Shown here piece by piece: positions 35,785 to 46,510 of a stretch of DNA of 64,000 bases. Numbering within the stretch: the stretch's first letter is position 1; each line of letters opens with the position of its first letter. Origin of the DNA: Robiginitomaculum sp. (GTDB lineage Bacteria > Pseudomonadota > Alphaproteobacteria > Caulobacterales > Maricaulaceae); the NCBI GenBank assembly GCA_030949705.1, contig JAUZSF010000015.1, positions 62,001-126,000 of the forward strand, in the 5' to 3' direction. The notes beneath the pieces are model-generated. The model was not told the DNA's origin. It saw only the letters and a list, made by a program, of their open reading frames with translations, and did no database searches. The position numbers and the translations under genes were made by a program.

Positions 35785-37991
35785 CAGGCATCCTCCATAT
35801 ATGCGGGTAACCAGTTTTCATGCTTTTGCGACAGAAGATCAAGCGCCAGCGGCATGGCGTCGCCCAACACCACATCCAAACCCTCCATGGTGCCCACCAC
35901 CTTGGCATCCACACCGGCCTGTTGCGCCTGATCCAACAGGGCGTCCACCGCCCCCGTTTTCACGGCAATAAGATACCGCCCCTGATCTTCACCAAAGAAC
36001 CAGGCGGCATCCGACAGCGTATCACTGGCCATAAGATGGACACCGCAGCGGCTGGCCAAGGCCATATCCGTGGCTGCACAGGCCAGTCCGCCATCGCTTA
36101 AGTCATGCACCGCATGCACCTGACCACCATGGATCAGCGTACGAACCAGCATGCCGGTGCGGCGTTCCTGTTCCAGATCGATTGGCGGCGGCGCGCCCTC
36201 TTCGCGGCCTTCAATTTCCCGCAAGTTAAGCGAGGCCCCCAGCCAACCAGTGGTTTTCCCCAAGAGAATCAGAGCATCCCCCGCGACGGCACCACCGAAG
36301 CCCATGGCCATAGTGGCATCATCGATCAGGCCAACCCCGCCGATTACCGGCGTGGGCGGGATCGCCGTCCCCGCCGTTTCATTATACAATGAGACATTGC
36401 CCGACACGACCGGGAAGTCTAATGCCCGGCAAGCCTCGGCCATGCCATCAATGGCCCGGACGAACTGGCCCATGATGTCCGGGCGTTCGGGATTGCCAAA
36501 ATTCAGGCAGTCGGTCACCGCCATGGGACTGGCGCCACTGGCAATCAGATTGCGCCAGCATTCGGCCACCGCCTGCTTGCCACCCTCAAAGGGGTTGGCC
36601 AGCACATAGCGGGGCGTACAATCCGAAGACATGGCCAGCGCCTTGTTGGTGTCATGAACACGTACCACCGCCGCATCGGATGCCCCACCAGAGGCCTTCA
36701 GGGTGTCGGCCATCACATGGCGGTCATATTGCTCCCATATCCAGCGCTTGGACGCCATATCCGGGCTTTGCACCAAGCGAAGGAGCGCCTTTGCCGGATC
36801 GCCCGGCGCGATTTCACTGGCATTGATCACCGGCAAAGTGGGTGGCGCCACCCAGGGGCGATCATAATTGGGCGCATCATCGCCCAGCGGCGCAATGGGA
36901 ATATCGCAAACCGTTTCACCCTTATGATGCAACACCATATGGCCGGTATCGGTGGTTTTGCCGATCAGGGCAACGTCCAGTTCCCAGCGTTCGAAGATTT
37001 CCTGCGCTTCGCTTTCCTTGCCCGGACGTAATACAATCAGCATGCGTTCCTGACTTTCAGACAGCATCATTTCGACCGGGGTCATATGGGTTTCGCGCTG
37101 TGGCACCTTGTCCAGATCCAGATCGATCCCCACACCACCCTTATCGGCCATTTCAATGGAGGAGGAGGTCAGTCCCGCCGCGCCCATATCCTGAATGGCA
37201 ACAATGCAATTGGTTTGCATCAGCTCCAGACAGGCCTCAATCAGGCGCTTTTCGGTAAACGGGTCACCGACCTGTACCGTGGGGCGCTTGGCCTCGGTCT
37301 CGTCATCAAATTCGGCAGAGGCCATCGTGGCGCCATGGATGCCATCGCGCCCGGTTTTGGCCCCGACATACAAGACCGGATTGCCTGCCCCCTTGGCCGC
37401 CGAATAAAAAATACTGTCCTGTTCGGCAATACCCAAGCACATGGCATTGACCAGAATATTGCCGTCATAACCGGCATGAAAATTGGTTTCGCCGCCAACC
37501 GTGGGCACGCCAACACAATTGCCATAGCCGCCAATGCCTGCCACCACGCCGGATACCAGCGCGCGGGTTTTAGGATGATCGGGGGATCCAAACCGCAAGG
37601 CATTCAACAAGGCCACCGGCCGCGCGCCCATGGTGAATACATCGCGCATAATGCCGCCCACCCCGGTGGCCGCGCCTTGATAGGGTTCGATATAGGAGGG
37701 GTGGTTGTGGCTCTCCATTTTGAAAATACAGGCCAGACCATCACCGATATCAATCACCCCGGCATTTTCGCCAGGACCACAAATGACACACGCACCCGTG
37801 GTAGGCAGTTTGCGCAAATGACGCCGCGATGACTTGTACGAACAGTGCTCGGACCACATCACCGAAAAAATACCCAGCTCGGTCTGGTTGGGCGCCCGCC
37901 CCAGCCGTTTGAGGATTACCCCCCATTCGTCTTCGTTCAGTCCCAGGGCCTGCGCCTGTTCATAACTGGCCGGATCCTTTTGCATGCTCAT
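35784..37991 (-). CDS. purL: Phosphoribosylformylglycinamidine synthase subunit PurL (small type)
   Basis: 735 residues, the small PurL that works with separate PurS and PurQ. It converts FGAR to FGAM using ATP and ammonia from PurQ. Visible motifs are [60 protein letters not shown], and ATP-site repeats in the second half ([20 protein letters not shown]). It starts in an ATGA overlap with purQ. Confidence 0.97.
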   Translation of the reverse strand: MSMQKDPASYEQAQALGLNEDEWGVILKRLGRAPNQTELGIFSVMWSEHCSYKSSRRHLRKLPTTGACVICGPGENAGVIDIGDGLACIFKMESHNHPSYIEPYQGAATGVGGIMRDVFTMGARPVALLNALRFGSPDHPKTRALVSGVVAGIGGYGNCVGVPTVGGETNFHAGYDGNILVNAMCLGIAEQDSIFYSAAKGAGNPVLYVGAKTGRDGIHGATMASAEFDDETEAKRPTVQVGDPFTEKRLIEACLELMQTNCIVAIQDMGAAGLTSSSIEMADKGGVGIDLDLDKVPQRETHMTPVEMMLSESQERMLIVLRPGKESEAQEIFERWELDVALIGKTTDTGHMVLHHKGETVCDIPIAPLGDDAPNYDRPWVAPPTLPVINASEIAPGDPAKALLRLVQSPDMASKRWIWEQYDRHVMADTLKASGGASDAAVVRVHDTNKALAMSSDCTPRYVLANPFEGGKQAVAECWRNLIASGASPMAVTDCLNFGNPERPDIMGQFVRAIDGMAEACRALDFPVVSGNVSLYNETAGTAIPPTPVIGGVGLIDDATMAMGFGGAVAGDALILLGKTTGWLGASLNLREIEGREEGAPPPIDLEQERRTGMLVRTLIHGGQVHAVHDLSDGGLACAATDMALASRCGVHLMASDTLSDAAWFFGEDQGRYLIAVKTGAVDALLDQAQQAGVDAKVVGTMEGLDVVLGDAMPLALDLLSQKHENWLPAYMEDA

Positions 37992-38650
37992 GCCATTGCC
38001 CCGGCCAGGCTCTTGAAAAAGGCAAGGCCGCCGGTCTCCCCGGTCAACGGATCAACGGCGCGCTCGGGATGGGGCATCATGCCAAGCACATTGCCAGCCT
38101 TATTAGTGATACCAGCAATATCGCGGGACGAACCATTGGGGTTATTCACATACCGAAAGACGATCTGTCCCTGCCCTTCCAACCGATCCAGCGTGTCTTC
38201 ATCGGCAAAATAATTGCCATCATGGTGGGCAATCGGGATCGCGGTTTCCCCGTGATCATCATAGGCACGGGTAAACGGAGTGTCGGCGTTTTCAATACGC
38301 AGGGGCGTGCTCTTGCATAAAAACTTCAGCCCGGCATTGCGCATCAGCGCGCCCGGCAACAAATGCGTCTCGGTCAGAATTTGAAAGCCATTGCAAATCC
38401 CAACGACCAGACCGCCCCGTTTTGCATGGGCCTGCACCGCTGCCATAATGGGCGAACGGGCGGCAATGGCACCGGAACGTAAATAATCCCCATAGGAGAA
38501 GCCGCCGGGCAGCAAAACCAGATCCACCTTGGGCAAATACGTATCGCGATGCCAGACACGGTGCACGCTTTTCGCCGTATGATCGCGCAGCGCACAAACC
38601 GCATCCCGGTCACAATTGGAGCCGGGAAAGACTATGACCGCTGCATTCAC
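37988..38650 (-). CDS. purQ: Phosphoribosylformylglycinamidine synthase subunit PurQ (glutaminase)
   Basis: 220 residues, a class I glutamine amidotransferase. Catalytic Cys is in [13 protein letters not shown], and the His/Glu pair is in [12 protein letters not shown]. It opens [14 protein letters not shown] as PurQ does. Supplies ammonia to PurL. Coupled to purL by overlap and 15 bases after purS. Confidence 0.97.
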   Translation of the reverse strand: MNAAVIVFPGSNCDRDAVCALRDHTAKSVHRVWHRDTYLPKVDLVLLPGGFSYGDYLRSGAIAARSPIMAAVQAHAKRGGLVVGICNGFQILTETHLLPGALMRNAGLKFLCKSTPLRIENADTPFTRAYDDHGETAIPIAHHDGNYFADEDTLDRLEGQGQIVFRYVNNPNGSSRDIAGITNKAGNVLGMMPHPERAVDPLTGETGGLAFFKSLAGAMA

Positions 38651-38665
38651 AATAGGCTCCTGCTG

Positions 38666-38908
38666 TTACGGTTCTATGCTGATGGAAAAATCTTCGATGA
38701 CGGTATTGGCCAGCAAGTGTTCGCACATTTTTTGTACACGCTGGCGAACCGCCTGTTCGTCGTCATCACCAAGTTCAAGTTCGATGATCTTGCCCTGACG
38801 TGCTGATAACACCTCGTCAAAGCCCATATGCTTTAACGCACCGGCCACGGCCTGGCCCTGGGGGTCCAAAACGCCGCTGCGTGGCCGAATATGGACGATG
38901 GCCTTCAC
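38666..38908 (-). CDS. purS: Phosphoribosylformylglycinamidine synthase subunit PurS
   Basis: 80 residues: [20 protein letters not shown] and [20 protein letters not shown] are the PurS signature. The small dimer bridges PurL and PurQ. It starts in an ATGA overlap with purC. Confidence 0.96.
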   Translation of the reverse strand: MKAIVHIRPRSGVLDPQGQAVAGALKHMGFDEVLSARQGKIIELELGDDDEQAVRQRVQKMCEHLLANTVIEDFSISIEP

Positions 38909-39669
38909 TCTTCATCCCCATTGGTAATGATTTTCAAATTGGGCTGGTCTTTCATAATCCCCAGACGCTTGGCCACTTCGGCATAGGCATCGGTGACGCC
39001 GCCAAGCTCTTGCCTGAAACGGTCCTTGTCCAATCGTTTGCCGGTATCGGCATCCCACAGACGACACGAATCCGGGCTGATTTCATCGGCCAGAATGATG
39101 CGCACCATTTCGCCATCATATTGACGGCCAAATTCCAGCTTGAAATCCACCAGCTTGATATTAACCGCGGCAAACAGGCCGCTGAGAAAATCATTAACCC
39201 GCAAGGTCATGGACACCATGTCCTCGACCTCCTGAGGACCCGCCCAGTTAAAAGCGGCGATATGCTCTTCAGCCACCAGCGGGTCGCCCAGATCATCGTC
39301 TTTATAGTAATATTCAACGATGGGGCGGGACAGCTTCTCGCCATCTTTCAGACCCAGCCGTTTGCAGATTGAGCCCGCGGCAATGTTACGACAAACAATT
39401 TCCAGCGGAATGATCTCGACTTCGCGAATCAATTGTTCGCGCATATTGATGCGCTTGATGAAATGCGTCGGAATGCCGATATCCTCGATGCGCTGCATCA
39501 GGAATTCGCTGATCCGGTTGTTCAGAACCCCTTTGCCTTCCAGCACGCCATGCTTTTCATTGTTAAAAGCGGTGGCATCATCTTTGAAATGCGCAATCAA
39601 GGTCCCGGGCTCCGGGCCTTCATAGAGAATCTTCGCTTTACCTTCGTAAATCTTCTTGCGTCGGCTCAT
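38905..39669 (-). CDS. purC: SAICAR synthetase
   Basis: 254 residues joining CAIR and aspartate in purine synthesis. Motifs: [54 protein letters not shown], and LVDFKLEFG followed by [18 protein letters not shown] 39669 gives the usual short N-terminus; the frame continues to 39705. First gene of purC-purS-purQ-purL-bolA-AKR-grxD, with a promoter presumably in the 197-base gap to the divergent zeta-subunit gene. Confidence 0.97.
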   Translation of the reverse strand: MSRRKKIYEGKAKILYEGPEPGTLIAHFKDDATAFNNEKHGVLEGKGVLNNRISEFLMQRIEDIGIPTHFIKRINMREQLIREVEIIPLEIVCRNIAAGSICKRLGLKDGEKLSRPIVEYYYKDDDLGDPLVAEEHIAAFNWAGPQEVEDMVSMTLRVNDFLSGLFAAVNIKLVDFKLEFGRQYDGEMVRIILADEISPDSCRLWDADTGKRLDKDRFRQELGGVTDAYAEVAKRLGIMKDQPNLKIITNGDEE

Positions 39670-39866
39670 TTCGGCCCAATCCTTTGCGGCAAAAACCAAA
39701 GGCAAAACTGTTCAATCCGGCACAAAGAATCGGTGCGCCGAAACACCGCACCAATACCCCAGCTATGCGCAGGCGGCAATGCGTACAAAATGTCAAAGTC
39801 ATTGATTCCTGCACCACACCGCGCTAGTTCATCAGGCGCATTGGTGCCAGCGAGAAGGAGAAGCAC

Positions 39867-40190
39867 ATGAGCGGTTTTGACAAACGGGAACAAGGATACG
39901 AATCCAAGTTTGCTCATGACGAAAATCTGGAATTCAAGGCCGCGGCCCGGCGCAACAAATTGTTGGGTTTATGGTTGGCTGGTCTGATGAACAAGTCCGC
40001 CGAAGAAGCCGAAAGCTATGCCAAGCAAGTGATCATTGCCGACTTTGAAGAGGCCGGCGACGAAGATGTATTTCGCAAACTGCGGGCCGATGCGGATGCT
40101 GCCGAGCTGGATCTTTCGGATCACCAGATCAGAAGAAAAATGGCCGAGCTGACCGAAGAGGCCCGTGCCCAGGTTCGCAGCGAAACCTGA
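39867..40190 (+). CDS. F1-ATPase inhibitor zeta subunit (DUF1476)
   Basis: 107 residues of DUF1476, known in Paracoccus as the zeta subunit that blocks reverse rotation of F1-ATPase. Conserved starts are FDKREQGYESKFAHDENLEF and ARRNKLLGLWLAGLM; the N-terminus is the inhibitory region in the studied family member. GAGAAGGAGA precedes the ATG. Divergent from purC. Confidence 0.93.
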   Translation: MSGFDKREQGYESKFAHDENLEFKAAARRNKLLGLWLAGLMNKSAEEAESYAKQVIIADFEEAGDEDVFRKLRADADAAELDLSDHQIRRKMAELTEEARAQVRSET

Positions 40191-40223
40191 ACCAAGCACT
40201 CTGTAGCCTATTCGTTCGAAAAC

Positions 40224-40709
40224 TTAGCCCGTGCTGGCCATCGCTGATACCGGCAGGGCCCGGTGCAGGCTGCGTTGCAGCTTGGCGGCAATAGCCTCTT
40301 TGCTGTCGCGAATGGTTACAATGTCCATCACCGTTTCCGTTGCCGGGTCGATCAGCAACATAAAGCCGGTACGCCCTTTGTTTTTGGCGTAAATATTGGC
40401 AATACCTTTTTCTTCGGCAAGGCTCTTAATGGCCCTTCCGCGTACCAAGGCATAAGAAAAGTCAAACTTCACAAAATCAACATTGTGACCGGAAAATGCA
40501 GGTTTTACCGCTTCGATGCGTGGATCCAGTATCTGGCAAGCCCCGCACCAGTTTGAGTAAAACATGGCTGCGATCACCGGCTGTTCCTGTGCAATAGCGG
40601 CCGGGTTGGCAACGCTGCTGGCTTGGGCCGTGTTGAATAACGACCGCAATAGCGGCGAGGCGGCTAAAAGAACAAAGATAACAAGAACAATGGAATATTT
40701 TTTGAACAT
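40224..40709 (-). CDS. Exported thioredoxin-like protein (CGAC active site)
   Basis: 161 residues with a signal anchor (YSIVLVIFVLLAASPLLRSL) and a thioredoxin fold whose active site is FYSNWCGACQILDP. Unlike CGPC thioredoxins, the second middle residue is Ala. Probably periplasmic. It lies 16 bases after a similar gene and the two appear to be an old tandem duplication. Confidence 0.85.
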   Translation of the reverse strand: MFKKYSIVLVIFVLLAASPLLRSLFNTAQASSVANPAAIAQEQPVIAAMFYSNWCGACQILDPRIEAVKPAFSGHNVDFVKFDFSYALVRGRAIKSLAEEKGIANIYAKNKGRTGFMLLIDPATETVMDIVTIRDSKEAIAAKLQRSLHRALPVSAMASTG

Positions 40710-40725
40710 GAAAATCTCCGAATGT

Positions 40726-41220
40726 TCAATTTAAAGGCGCGCGCCCAGGCGGGCAAAATGCAGAATTCCGATCACGATGGCCTTGCGGTAATGATTGCGC
40801 CGCCGTCACCGCCTGTTTCATGGTGTGAACCATGGCTGATGCTGTAAACGTTCGATTGATGCAATCAATGCGCTCGCCAGTATCCGCCGACGTTAACACG
40901 ACCAGCCCCGTTATGCCTGCATAGGCGTTATATGTCTTCACCACGTTATGATCCAAAGCAATTTCAACAGACTGGTCCCAGTCGGCAGCATTGGTAAAAT
41001 CAAGCGTGATCAGTTCCACAGGAATATCGGCGGCCTGCTGCATGGCCTTTTCCAGTATGGGTTCCAGAATACGGCAATTGGCACACCAGTCCGCCCGGAA
41101 CAAGACCGCCCGGATGACTGGCGGTTCCTGCTGCTTGGCCACCGCCGTTTTCGCCAATCCCATTACAGGGCTAAAGGCGAATAACAAAAACAGGGCGGTA
41201 AATCCGGCAAACCTACGCAT
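40726..41220 (-). CDS. Exported thioredoxin-like protein (CANC active site)
   Basis: 164 residues with a signal peptide (FAGFTALFLLFAFSPVMGLA) and active site FRADWCANCRILEP. The fold and N-terminal layout match the downstream CGAC paralogue. A C-terminal Cys is also present (NSAFCPPGRAP). Likely a periplasmic thiol-disulfide protein; substrate unknown. Confidence 0.85.
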   Translation of the reverse strand: MRRFAGFTALFLLFAFSPVMGLAKTAVAKQQEPPVIRAVLFRADWCANCRILEPILEKAMQQAADIPVELITLDFTNAADWDQSVEIALDHNVVKTYNAYAGITGLVVLTSADTGERIDCINRTFTASAMVHTMKQAVTAAQSLPQGHRDRNSAFCPPGRAPLN

Positions 41221-41312
41221 TAAAGCTCCAAAACAAACCGGTGGTCACATTGTACATCACTGGATATCTCAGAATTTGTGCTCAAATGCCAATCACGTTG
41301 AGGAGAGCACGG

Positions 41313-42622
41313 CTAAGCCCCATCAAAGACCCTCGCGAAAATCGTGTCCACATGGCGCAGATGGTACGCCGTATCAAAGAGTGATGAGAGCTCCTGATCG
41401 CTGAGCAGCGCAGTAATCTCTTTGTCCTGGCGCAACAGGTCCGTAAAGCTGACCTTGCTTTGCCAGGCCTCCATGGCATTGCGCTGTACCAGCCGATAGG
41501 CCTCTTCGCGGCTGGCCCCTTTTTGCGTCAGCGCCAATAAAATACGTTGTGAATTGTGCAAGCCGCCCAATTGTTCCAGGTTTTCCAGCATACGGTCTTT
41601 GTGCACCACCAGATTTTCCAAAACCCCAGCCAGTCTGTGCAAGGCAAAATCCAGATGAATGGTGGCATCGGGTGCAATGCCGCGCTCTACACTGGAATGC
41701 GAAATATCGCGTTCGTGCCACAGGGCCACATTTTCCAGTGCCGGCGTTACGCAAGAACGCACCAGGCGCGCCAACCCCGTCAGGTTTTCGGTCAAGACCG
41801 GATTGCGTTTATGGGGCATGGCGGACGAGCCTTTTTTGCCCTTTGGCGAAAAACTCTTCGGCCTCGGCAACTTCGGTACGTTGCAAATGACGGATTTCGG
41901 TGGCGATTCGTTCAACCGAGGAGGCAATCACCCCCAAGGTTGCAAAAAAAGCGGCATGGCGATCCCGCGGGATAATCTGAGTTGAGGCGGGTTCTGGTTC
42001 CAGCCCCATTTTTTTTGCCACATATTCCTCGACGCCGGGATCAATATTGGCAAAGGTGCCAACGGCACCGGATATGGCACAAACCGAGATTTCCCTTTGC
42101 GCCGCTTCAAGGCGTTTTTTTGCATCGCGCAAATTCGGCATAGGCCTGCGCCATTTTCAGACCAAAGGTGGTGGGTTCGGCATGGATGCCGTGACTGCGG
42201 CCTATGCAGACCGTGGTTTTGTGGGCATAGGCCTGCGCCTTAAGCGCCGCCAGAACCTTGTCCATGCCCTCCAGCAACATCGCCGAAGCCCGGTTCAACT
42301 GCACCGACAGGCACGTGTCCAAAACATCTGATGAGGTCAGCCCCTGGTGAATAAAGCGGGCAGGCTCGCCTACGAATTCTGCCAGATGCGTTAAAAACGC
42401 GATCACATCATGTTTGACTTCACGCTCAATCTCATCAATGCGCTCCACATCAAATTCTGCAGCTCTGCCGCGTTCCCATATCTGTTCGGCGGCTTCTTTG
42501 GGAATCACGCCCGAAGCGGCCATGGCCTCACAGGCATAGGCCTCGATTTCGAACCATATTTTATATTTGGAGTGTGCAGACCAAAGGGCCACCATAGGGG
42601 CCCGTGCGTAGCGGGAAATCAT
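41313..42622 (-). CDS. purB: Adenylosuccinate lyase (frame broken twice in this sequence)
   Basis: PurB acts twice in purine synthesis, releasing fumarate from SAICAR and adenylosuccinate. The protein lies in three frames. The first starts at ATG 42622 (MISRYARAPMVALWSAHSK). The second continues at RLEAAQREISVCAISGAVGT and the third at GSSAMPHKRNPVLTENLTG, which holds the signature loop with the catalytic Ser. Dropping one T from the run at 42115-42121 and one from 41832-41837 rejoins the frames and gives 435 residues, the normal length. GGAG precedes the ATG. Both breaks are in homopolymers, so sequencing error is the best explanation. Confidence 0.92.
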
Positions 42623-43081
42623 AGGCTTCTCCACAGAAAGGGTTCGCGATCAGATATTCTCCGCCCACATAACGTATGTATGGTGTTTATCCTACCCCAT
42701 ACCCCAGCAAATAAAGGGCCAAACTCAATTGCCACACCCAAGCCCCCGGCAACATGAAGTACAACATGACGCGAATATGTATGGATGCCTGCATGAAATA
42801 ATATACAAAAAAATGTTATTTATTTACAAAAAATATTTTTATGAACATAAATTATTGTACCAAATAGAAACAGCAGTAATAACAAATCCCCATATAGAAT
42901 ATGACAAATAAATTTCTACGCAACCATTAGGCGTATGCGCTGGTACGCCAACAAAATACTGATACTTTGCATGATCGTGGACATGGGGAAACCCGTAAAA
43001 CTGCAGCATTCATGCTGCGTAGCCGAGTAAGGCTGACCGCATAAACCAGACTTGGTTACGGCGGGCAAAGGGGAGATAATA
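42623..43081. other. Intergenic region with AT-rich island and small palindrome
   Basis: About 460 bases between purB and the lipoprotein gene. Bases 42770-42925 are strikingly AT-rich against the GC-rich surroundings and hold no convincing ORF. A perfect inverted repeat GCAGCAT-TC-ATGCTGC lies at 43003-43018, about 65 bases before the lipoprotein ATG, and could be an operator or a 5' UTR hairpin. GGGGAG precedes that ATG. Divergent promoters for purB and the lipoprotein gene are presumably here, but I cannot place -35/-10 boxes with confidence. Confidence 0.6.
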
Positions 43082-44248
43082 ATGATATACAAACGCGTAT
43101 TACTGGCGGCGGCGGGGACCAGTGCCCTGCTCATTGCGGCCTGCGGCACAACGCAAACCACATCGGGCTATGCCAATAGCGAGGCGGCACGGATTGCCCA
43201 ATTACAGGCTGAGCTGGAATCAGCACAGGCCCACAATGCCGCCCTGTCTTCCCAGGTTTCCACCCTGCAATCACAATCGGGTTCTTCCAGCCAGTCTGGC
43301 GATTCGATTGCCATTGCCGCCGGTTATCCGCCAAATGCAAAACCCGGCCAATGTTTTTCACGGATTCTTATTCCCGAAATTACGGAAACGGTGAGCGAGC
43401 AGGTTATCGACCTTCCTGCCTCTACCGAATTGCGCATTGTCGCGGCTGAGTATGAATTTGCGCAAGAACGCATCATGGTAAAGGAAGCCACCACCAGTTA
43501 CCACGTCATTCCGGCCACCTATGAAACCGTTACCGAACGGGTACTGGTACAACCCGAAATGACAATTTCAAAGGTTGTGCCCGCCGTCTATGAAGAATAC
43601 GAAGAACAGGTTCTGGTACGTCCCGCCTTTACCACCTGGAAACCGGGTGCTGGCCTGATTGGTGACGGTGGATACCGTCGTGGTAATGATGGTCGTCTAT
43701 ACGGTCCGGATGGCTCTTTGGTGCAAACCATTATCCAGCCCACAGGCGAAATCCTCTGTAAGGTCGAGGTGCCGCCCAAATATAAAACCATTACCCGCAA
43801 GCGTCTGGTATCGGCAGAACATACCGAAGATACGGTTGTGCCCGCCAAGTACGAAACCATCACCAAACAGGTGATTGCGGTGCCGCCGCGGGTTGAAGAA
43901 GAGGTTGTGCCGGCCGAATATACCACCATTCGTGTACGCAAGCTGGTTAGCCCGGCGCGGACAGAAACCATTACCATTCCGGCCACGTATAAAACGATTG
44001 AAAAAACCAAAATCGTCAGTGGTGGTAATCTGGAATGGCGCGAAGTGATCTGTGATACCAACTCTACGCCAGAGCTGATCTCGCAGGTGCAAACCGCACT
44101 GACCAACCGTGGTTATGAGACCGGCCGTGTTGATGGTGTGTTTGGCATGTCAACATTGCGCGCCATGGAAAAATTCCAGCACGACAATGGGTTGATTGTG
44201 GGTCAATTGACCATGCAAACCATGGATGCGCTGGGTGTTCCACACTAA
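43082..44248 (+). CDS. Lipoprotein with repeated beta-strand motif and peptidoglycan-binding domain
   Basis: 388 residues. The start at ATG 43082 gives a lipoprotein signal ending at Cys 21 (LLIAACG). A short coiled coil follows (IAQLQAELESAQAHNAALSS), then a central ~230-residue region of repeated units resembling V-P-A-x-Y-x-T-[IV]-x-x-x-x-[LV]-V, for example VIPATYETVTERVLV, VVPAKYETITKQVIA, VVPAEYTTIRVRKLV and TIPATYKTIEKTKIV. The C-terminus is a peptidoglycan-binding_1 domain (LISQVQTALTNRGYETGRVD, VFGMSTLRAMEKFQ). It likely tethers the outer membrane to the wall. The repeat region is not a family I can name. Confidence 0.85.
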   Translation: MIYKRVLLAAAGTSALLIAACGTTQTTSGYANSEAARIAQLQAELESAQAHNAALSSQVSTLQSQSGSSSQSGDSIAIAAGYPPNAKPGQCFSRILIPEITETVSEQVIDLPASTELRIVAAEYEFAQERIMVKEATTSYHVIPATYETVTERVLVQPEMTISKVVPAVYEEYEEQVLVRPAFTTWKPGAGLIGDGGYRRGNDGRLYGPDGSLVQTIIQPTGEILCKVEVPPKYKTITRKRLVSAEHTEDTVVPAKYETITKQVIAVPPRVEEEVVPAEYTTIRVRKLVSPARTETITIPATYKTIEKTKIVSGGNLEWREVICDTNSTPELISQVQTALTNRGYETGRVDGVFGMSTLRAMEKFQHDNGLIVGQLTMQTMDALGVPH

Positions 44249-44280
44249 GAACACTCTATAAATACAAAATAAACGCAAAA

Positions 44281-44307
44281 GCCCCCGCCGGTTGGCGGGG
44301 GCTTTTT
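44281..44307. terminator. Intrinsic terminator between lipoprotein and trmJ-like genes
   Basis: A 9-bp GC stem (GCCCCCGCC/GGCGGGGGC) with a GGTT loop and five T residues after it. The A run before the stem lets it also end the convergent minus-strand transcript. Confidence 0.9.
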
Positions 44308-44326
44308 GTATCTCAAAGGGCTGGGT

Positions 44327-45076
44327 TCAGGCCCGATTGCCTCTGCCCTTGGCCAACGCCCGGATGACGCCGCGAAAGGTTCTCACCTCCTGTTCGGTTA
44401 ACCGGGCCTTGGTCAGCGCATTTTGAATATTCCGCATCATCATGGTTTGTTTTTCCGGTGGAAAGAAAAACCCCGCCTCGTCCAGCTCGCTTTCCAGATG
44501 TCCAAAAAGGCCAATCAATTCTGCTTTATTGGCCGCTGGAGATAGGTTGTCTGGCCTTAAAAGATTATTCCCTTCCTGCCGGCCAAGACGCCATTCATAG
44601 GCAAACACGGCCACGGCCTGGGCCAGGTTAAGCGAGCTGAACCCCCGGTCCACCGGATAGGTGATCAGGCCATCGCTCAGGGCAACATCAGCATTATTCA
44701 GGCCCGAGGACTCGGCGCCAAAGAGCAGCCCGATCCCCCCGCCCGTGCGCAGATGATCACGCAGGGCCGCCGCTCCGTCCACCGGGCCATAAACCGGTTT
44801 TTCCATATCGCGCAAACGGGCCGAAACCGCCAAGATCATGGAGCAATCGGCAATGGCCGCAGCCACATCCTCGTAAACCCGAACCGGACCCGTGTCCTTG
44901 ATCGCCCCGGCCGACATGGCCTGGGCCTTGGGATTTGGCCAGCCATCGCGTGGACACACCAGGCGCAAATCCGTCAGGCCAAAATTGGCCATAACCCGCG
45001 CCGCCGCACCGATATTCTCGCCCATTTGTGGCCGAACCAGAATGATTGCCGGCTGACCTTCTTGTGAATTGTGCAC
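44327..45076 (-). CDS. TrmJ/TrmH-family RNA 2'-O-methyltransferase
   Basis: 249 residues with a SPOUT fold: the N-terminal PAIILVRPQMGENIGAAARV, the SAM-binding knot motifs LLFGAESSGLNN and FSSLNLAQAVAVFAYEW. The family methylates the ribose at tRNA position 32 (TrmJ) or other sites; TrmJ is likely by layout. Start is GTG 45076. Divergent from icd. Confidence 0.9.
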   Translation of the reverse strand: MHNSQEGQPAIILVRPQMGENIGAAARVMANFGLTDLRLVCPRDGWPNPKAQAMSAGAIKDTGPVRVYEDVAAAIADCSMILAVSARLRDMEKPVYGPVDGAAALRDHLRTGGGIGLLFGAESSGLNNADVALSDGLITYPVDRGFSSLNLAQAVAVFAYEWRLGRQEGNNLLRPDNLSPAANKAELIGLFGHLESELDEAGFFFPPEKQTMMMRNIQNALTKARLTEQEVRTFRGVIRALAKGRGNRA

Positions 45077-45228
45077 GCTAAGATCCTCGTTATTATCACC
45101 GTGCTACACTATAAGCTCTTTTCCCCAACTGATACGGGTGCTATCGCTTCGCCAGAGCAAAATTTACACAGAACGCAGTAAGCGGGAGACAAGATGCCTC
45201 CCCTAAACTGACAAACGGGAAGACACTC

Positions 45229-46450
45229 ATGGCCAAAATTAAAGTTAAAAATCCAGTCGTGGAACTCGATGGGGATGAAATGACCCGCATCATGTGGGAT
45301 ATGATCAAAAATACGCTGATCCTGCCCTATCTTGATATTGATCTGAAGTACTTTGACCTTGGCATCGAAGCCCGTGATGCAACGGACGACCAGATCACCG
45401 TTGATGCGGCGCTCGCCATCAAGAAATACGGGGTCGGCATTAAATGTGCGACCATTACGCCAGACGAAGCCCGGGTTGAGGAGTTTGGCCTGAAAAAAAT
45501 GTGGAAATCGCCAAACGGCACCATCCGCAACATTCTTGGCGGTGTCATTTTCCGCGAGCCGATCATTTGCCGCAATGTGCCGCGCCTGGTTCCGGGCTGG
45601 ACCAAGCCAATTGTCATTGGCCGCCACGCCTATGGGGACCAATACAAGGCCACAAACTTTGTCGTGCCGGGCAAAGGCAAATTGACCATGAAATGGCAAA
45701 GCGATGATGGCAAACAGTCCATCGAGGAAGAAGTCTTTGAGTTTGAGGGCGGCGGCGTTGCCATGGGCATGTACAATGTTGACGATTCCATTCGTGACTT
45801 TGCCCGCTCTTCCATGAATTTTGCCCTGCAAAGAAAATGGCCGCTCTATCTTTCTACCAAAAACACCATTTTGAAGGCCTATGACGGCCGGTTCAAAGAC
45901 CTGTTTATGGAAATTTACGAGGCCGAATTTAAAGACCGTTTCGAAGCCGCCGACATCTGGTACGAACACCGCCTGATCGACGACATGGTAGCCTGTGCCA
46001 TGAAATGGGCCGGTGGATTTGTCTGGGCCTGCAAAAACTATGACGGCGATGTCCAATCCGATACCGTTGCTCAGGGCTTTGGCTCTCTTGGCCTGATGAC
46101 CTCGGTTCTGCTTTCTCCCGATGGCAAAACCATGGAAAGCGAAGCCGCCCACGGCACCGTAACCCGCCATTATCGCGCCCATCAAAAAGGCGAGGCTACC
46201 TCGACCAACTCGATCGCGTCTATCTTTGCCTGGACCCGCGGCATTGCCCATCGGGGCCGCTTGGACGGCACCCCTGATGTAGTCAATTTTGCTGAAACGC
46301 TGGAGAAAGTGGTGATCAAAACCGTGGAAACCGGTCACATGACCAAGGATCTGGCCCTGTTGGTCGGGGACAGGCAAAGCTGGCTGACCACCACCGGCTT
46401 TTTTGGAAAAAGTGGCGGAAAACCTCGAAGCGGAAATGGCCAAAGCCTAG
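45229..46450 (+). CDS. icd: NADP-dependent isocitrate dehydrogenase (3' frame break)
   Basis: TCA-cycle enzyme oxidising isocitrate to 2-oxoglutarate. Eukaryote-like/alphaproteobacterial IDH motifs are present: [78 protein letters not shown] and [14 protein letters not shown]. After LTTTGF the open frame runs into an unrelated tail. Dropping one T from the TTTTTT at 46399-46404 restores [15 protein letters not shown] and a stop at 46450, giving 406 residues, the family length. As printed, the unrepaired frame runs on to 46500. Confidence 0.95.
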
Positions 46451-46510
46451 TGATTATCGGCGGGTCTGCACTGAGTGCCGCCCGCCGACAACCTTTTTAG
46501 GGGTCGTACT

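Noticed and set aside
41313..42622. purB as a true pseudogene
   Set aside because: All catalytic segments are conserved and both breaks sit in runs of six or seven T residues, as do other breaks in genes the cell cannot lose.
42916..43161. 81-residue minus-strand ORF near the lipoprotein start
   Set aside because: It covers the palindrome and the lipoprotein signal sequence, has no ribosome site or family likeness.
45109..46443. 444-residue minus-strand ORF opposite icd
   Set aside because: It mirrors icd exactly, has no recognisable domain or ribosome site, and icd is certain. It is a GC-driven shadow.
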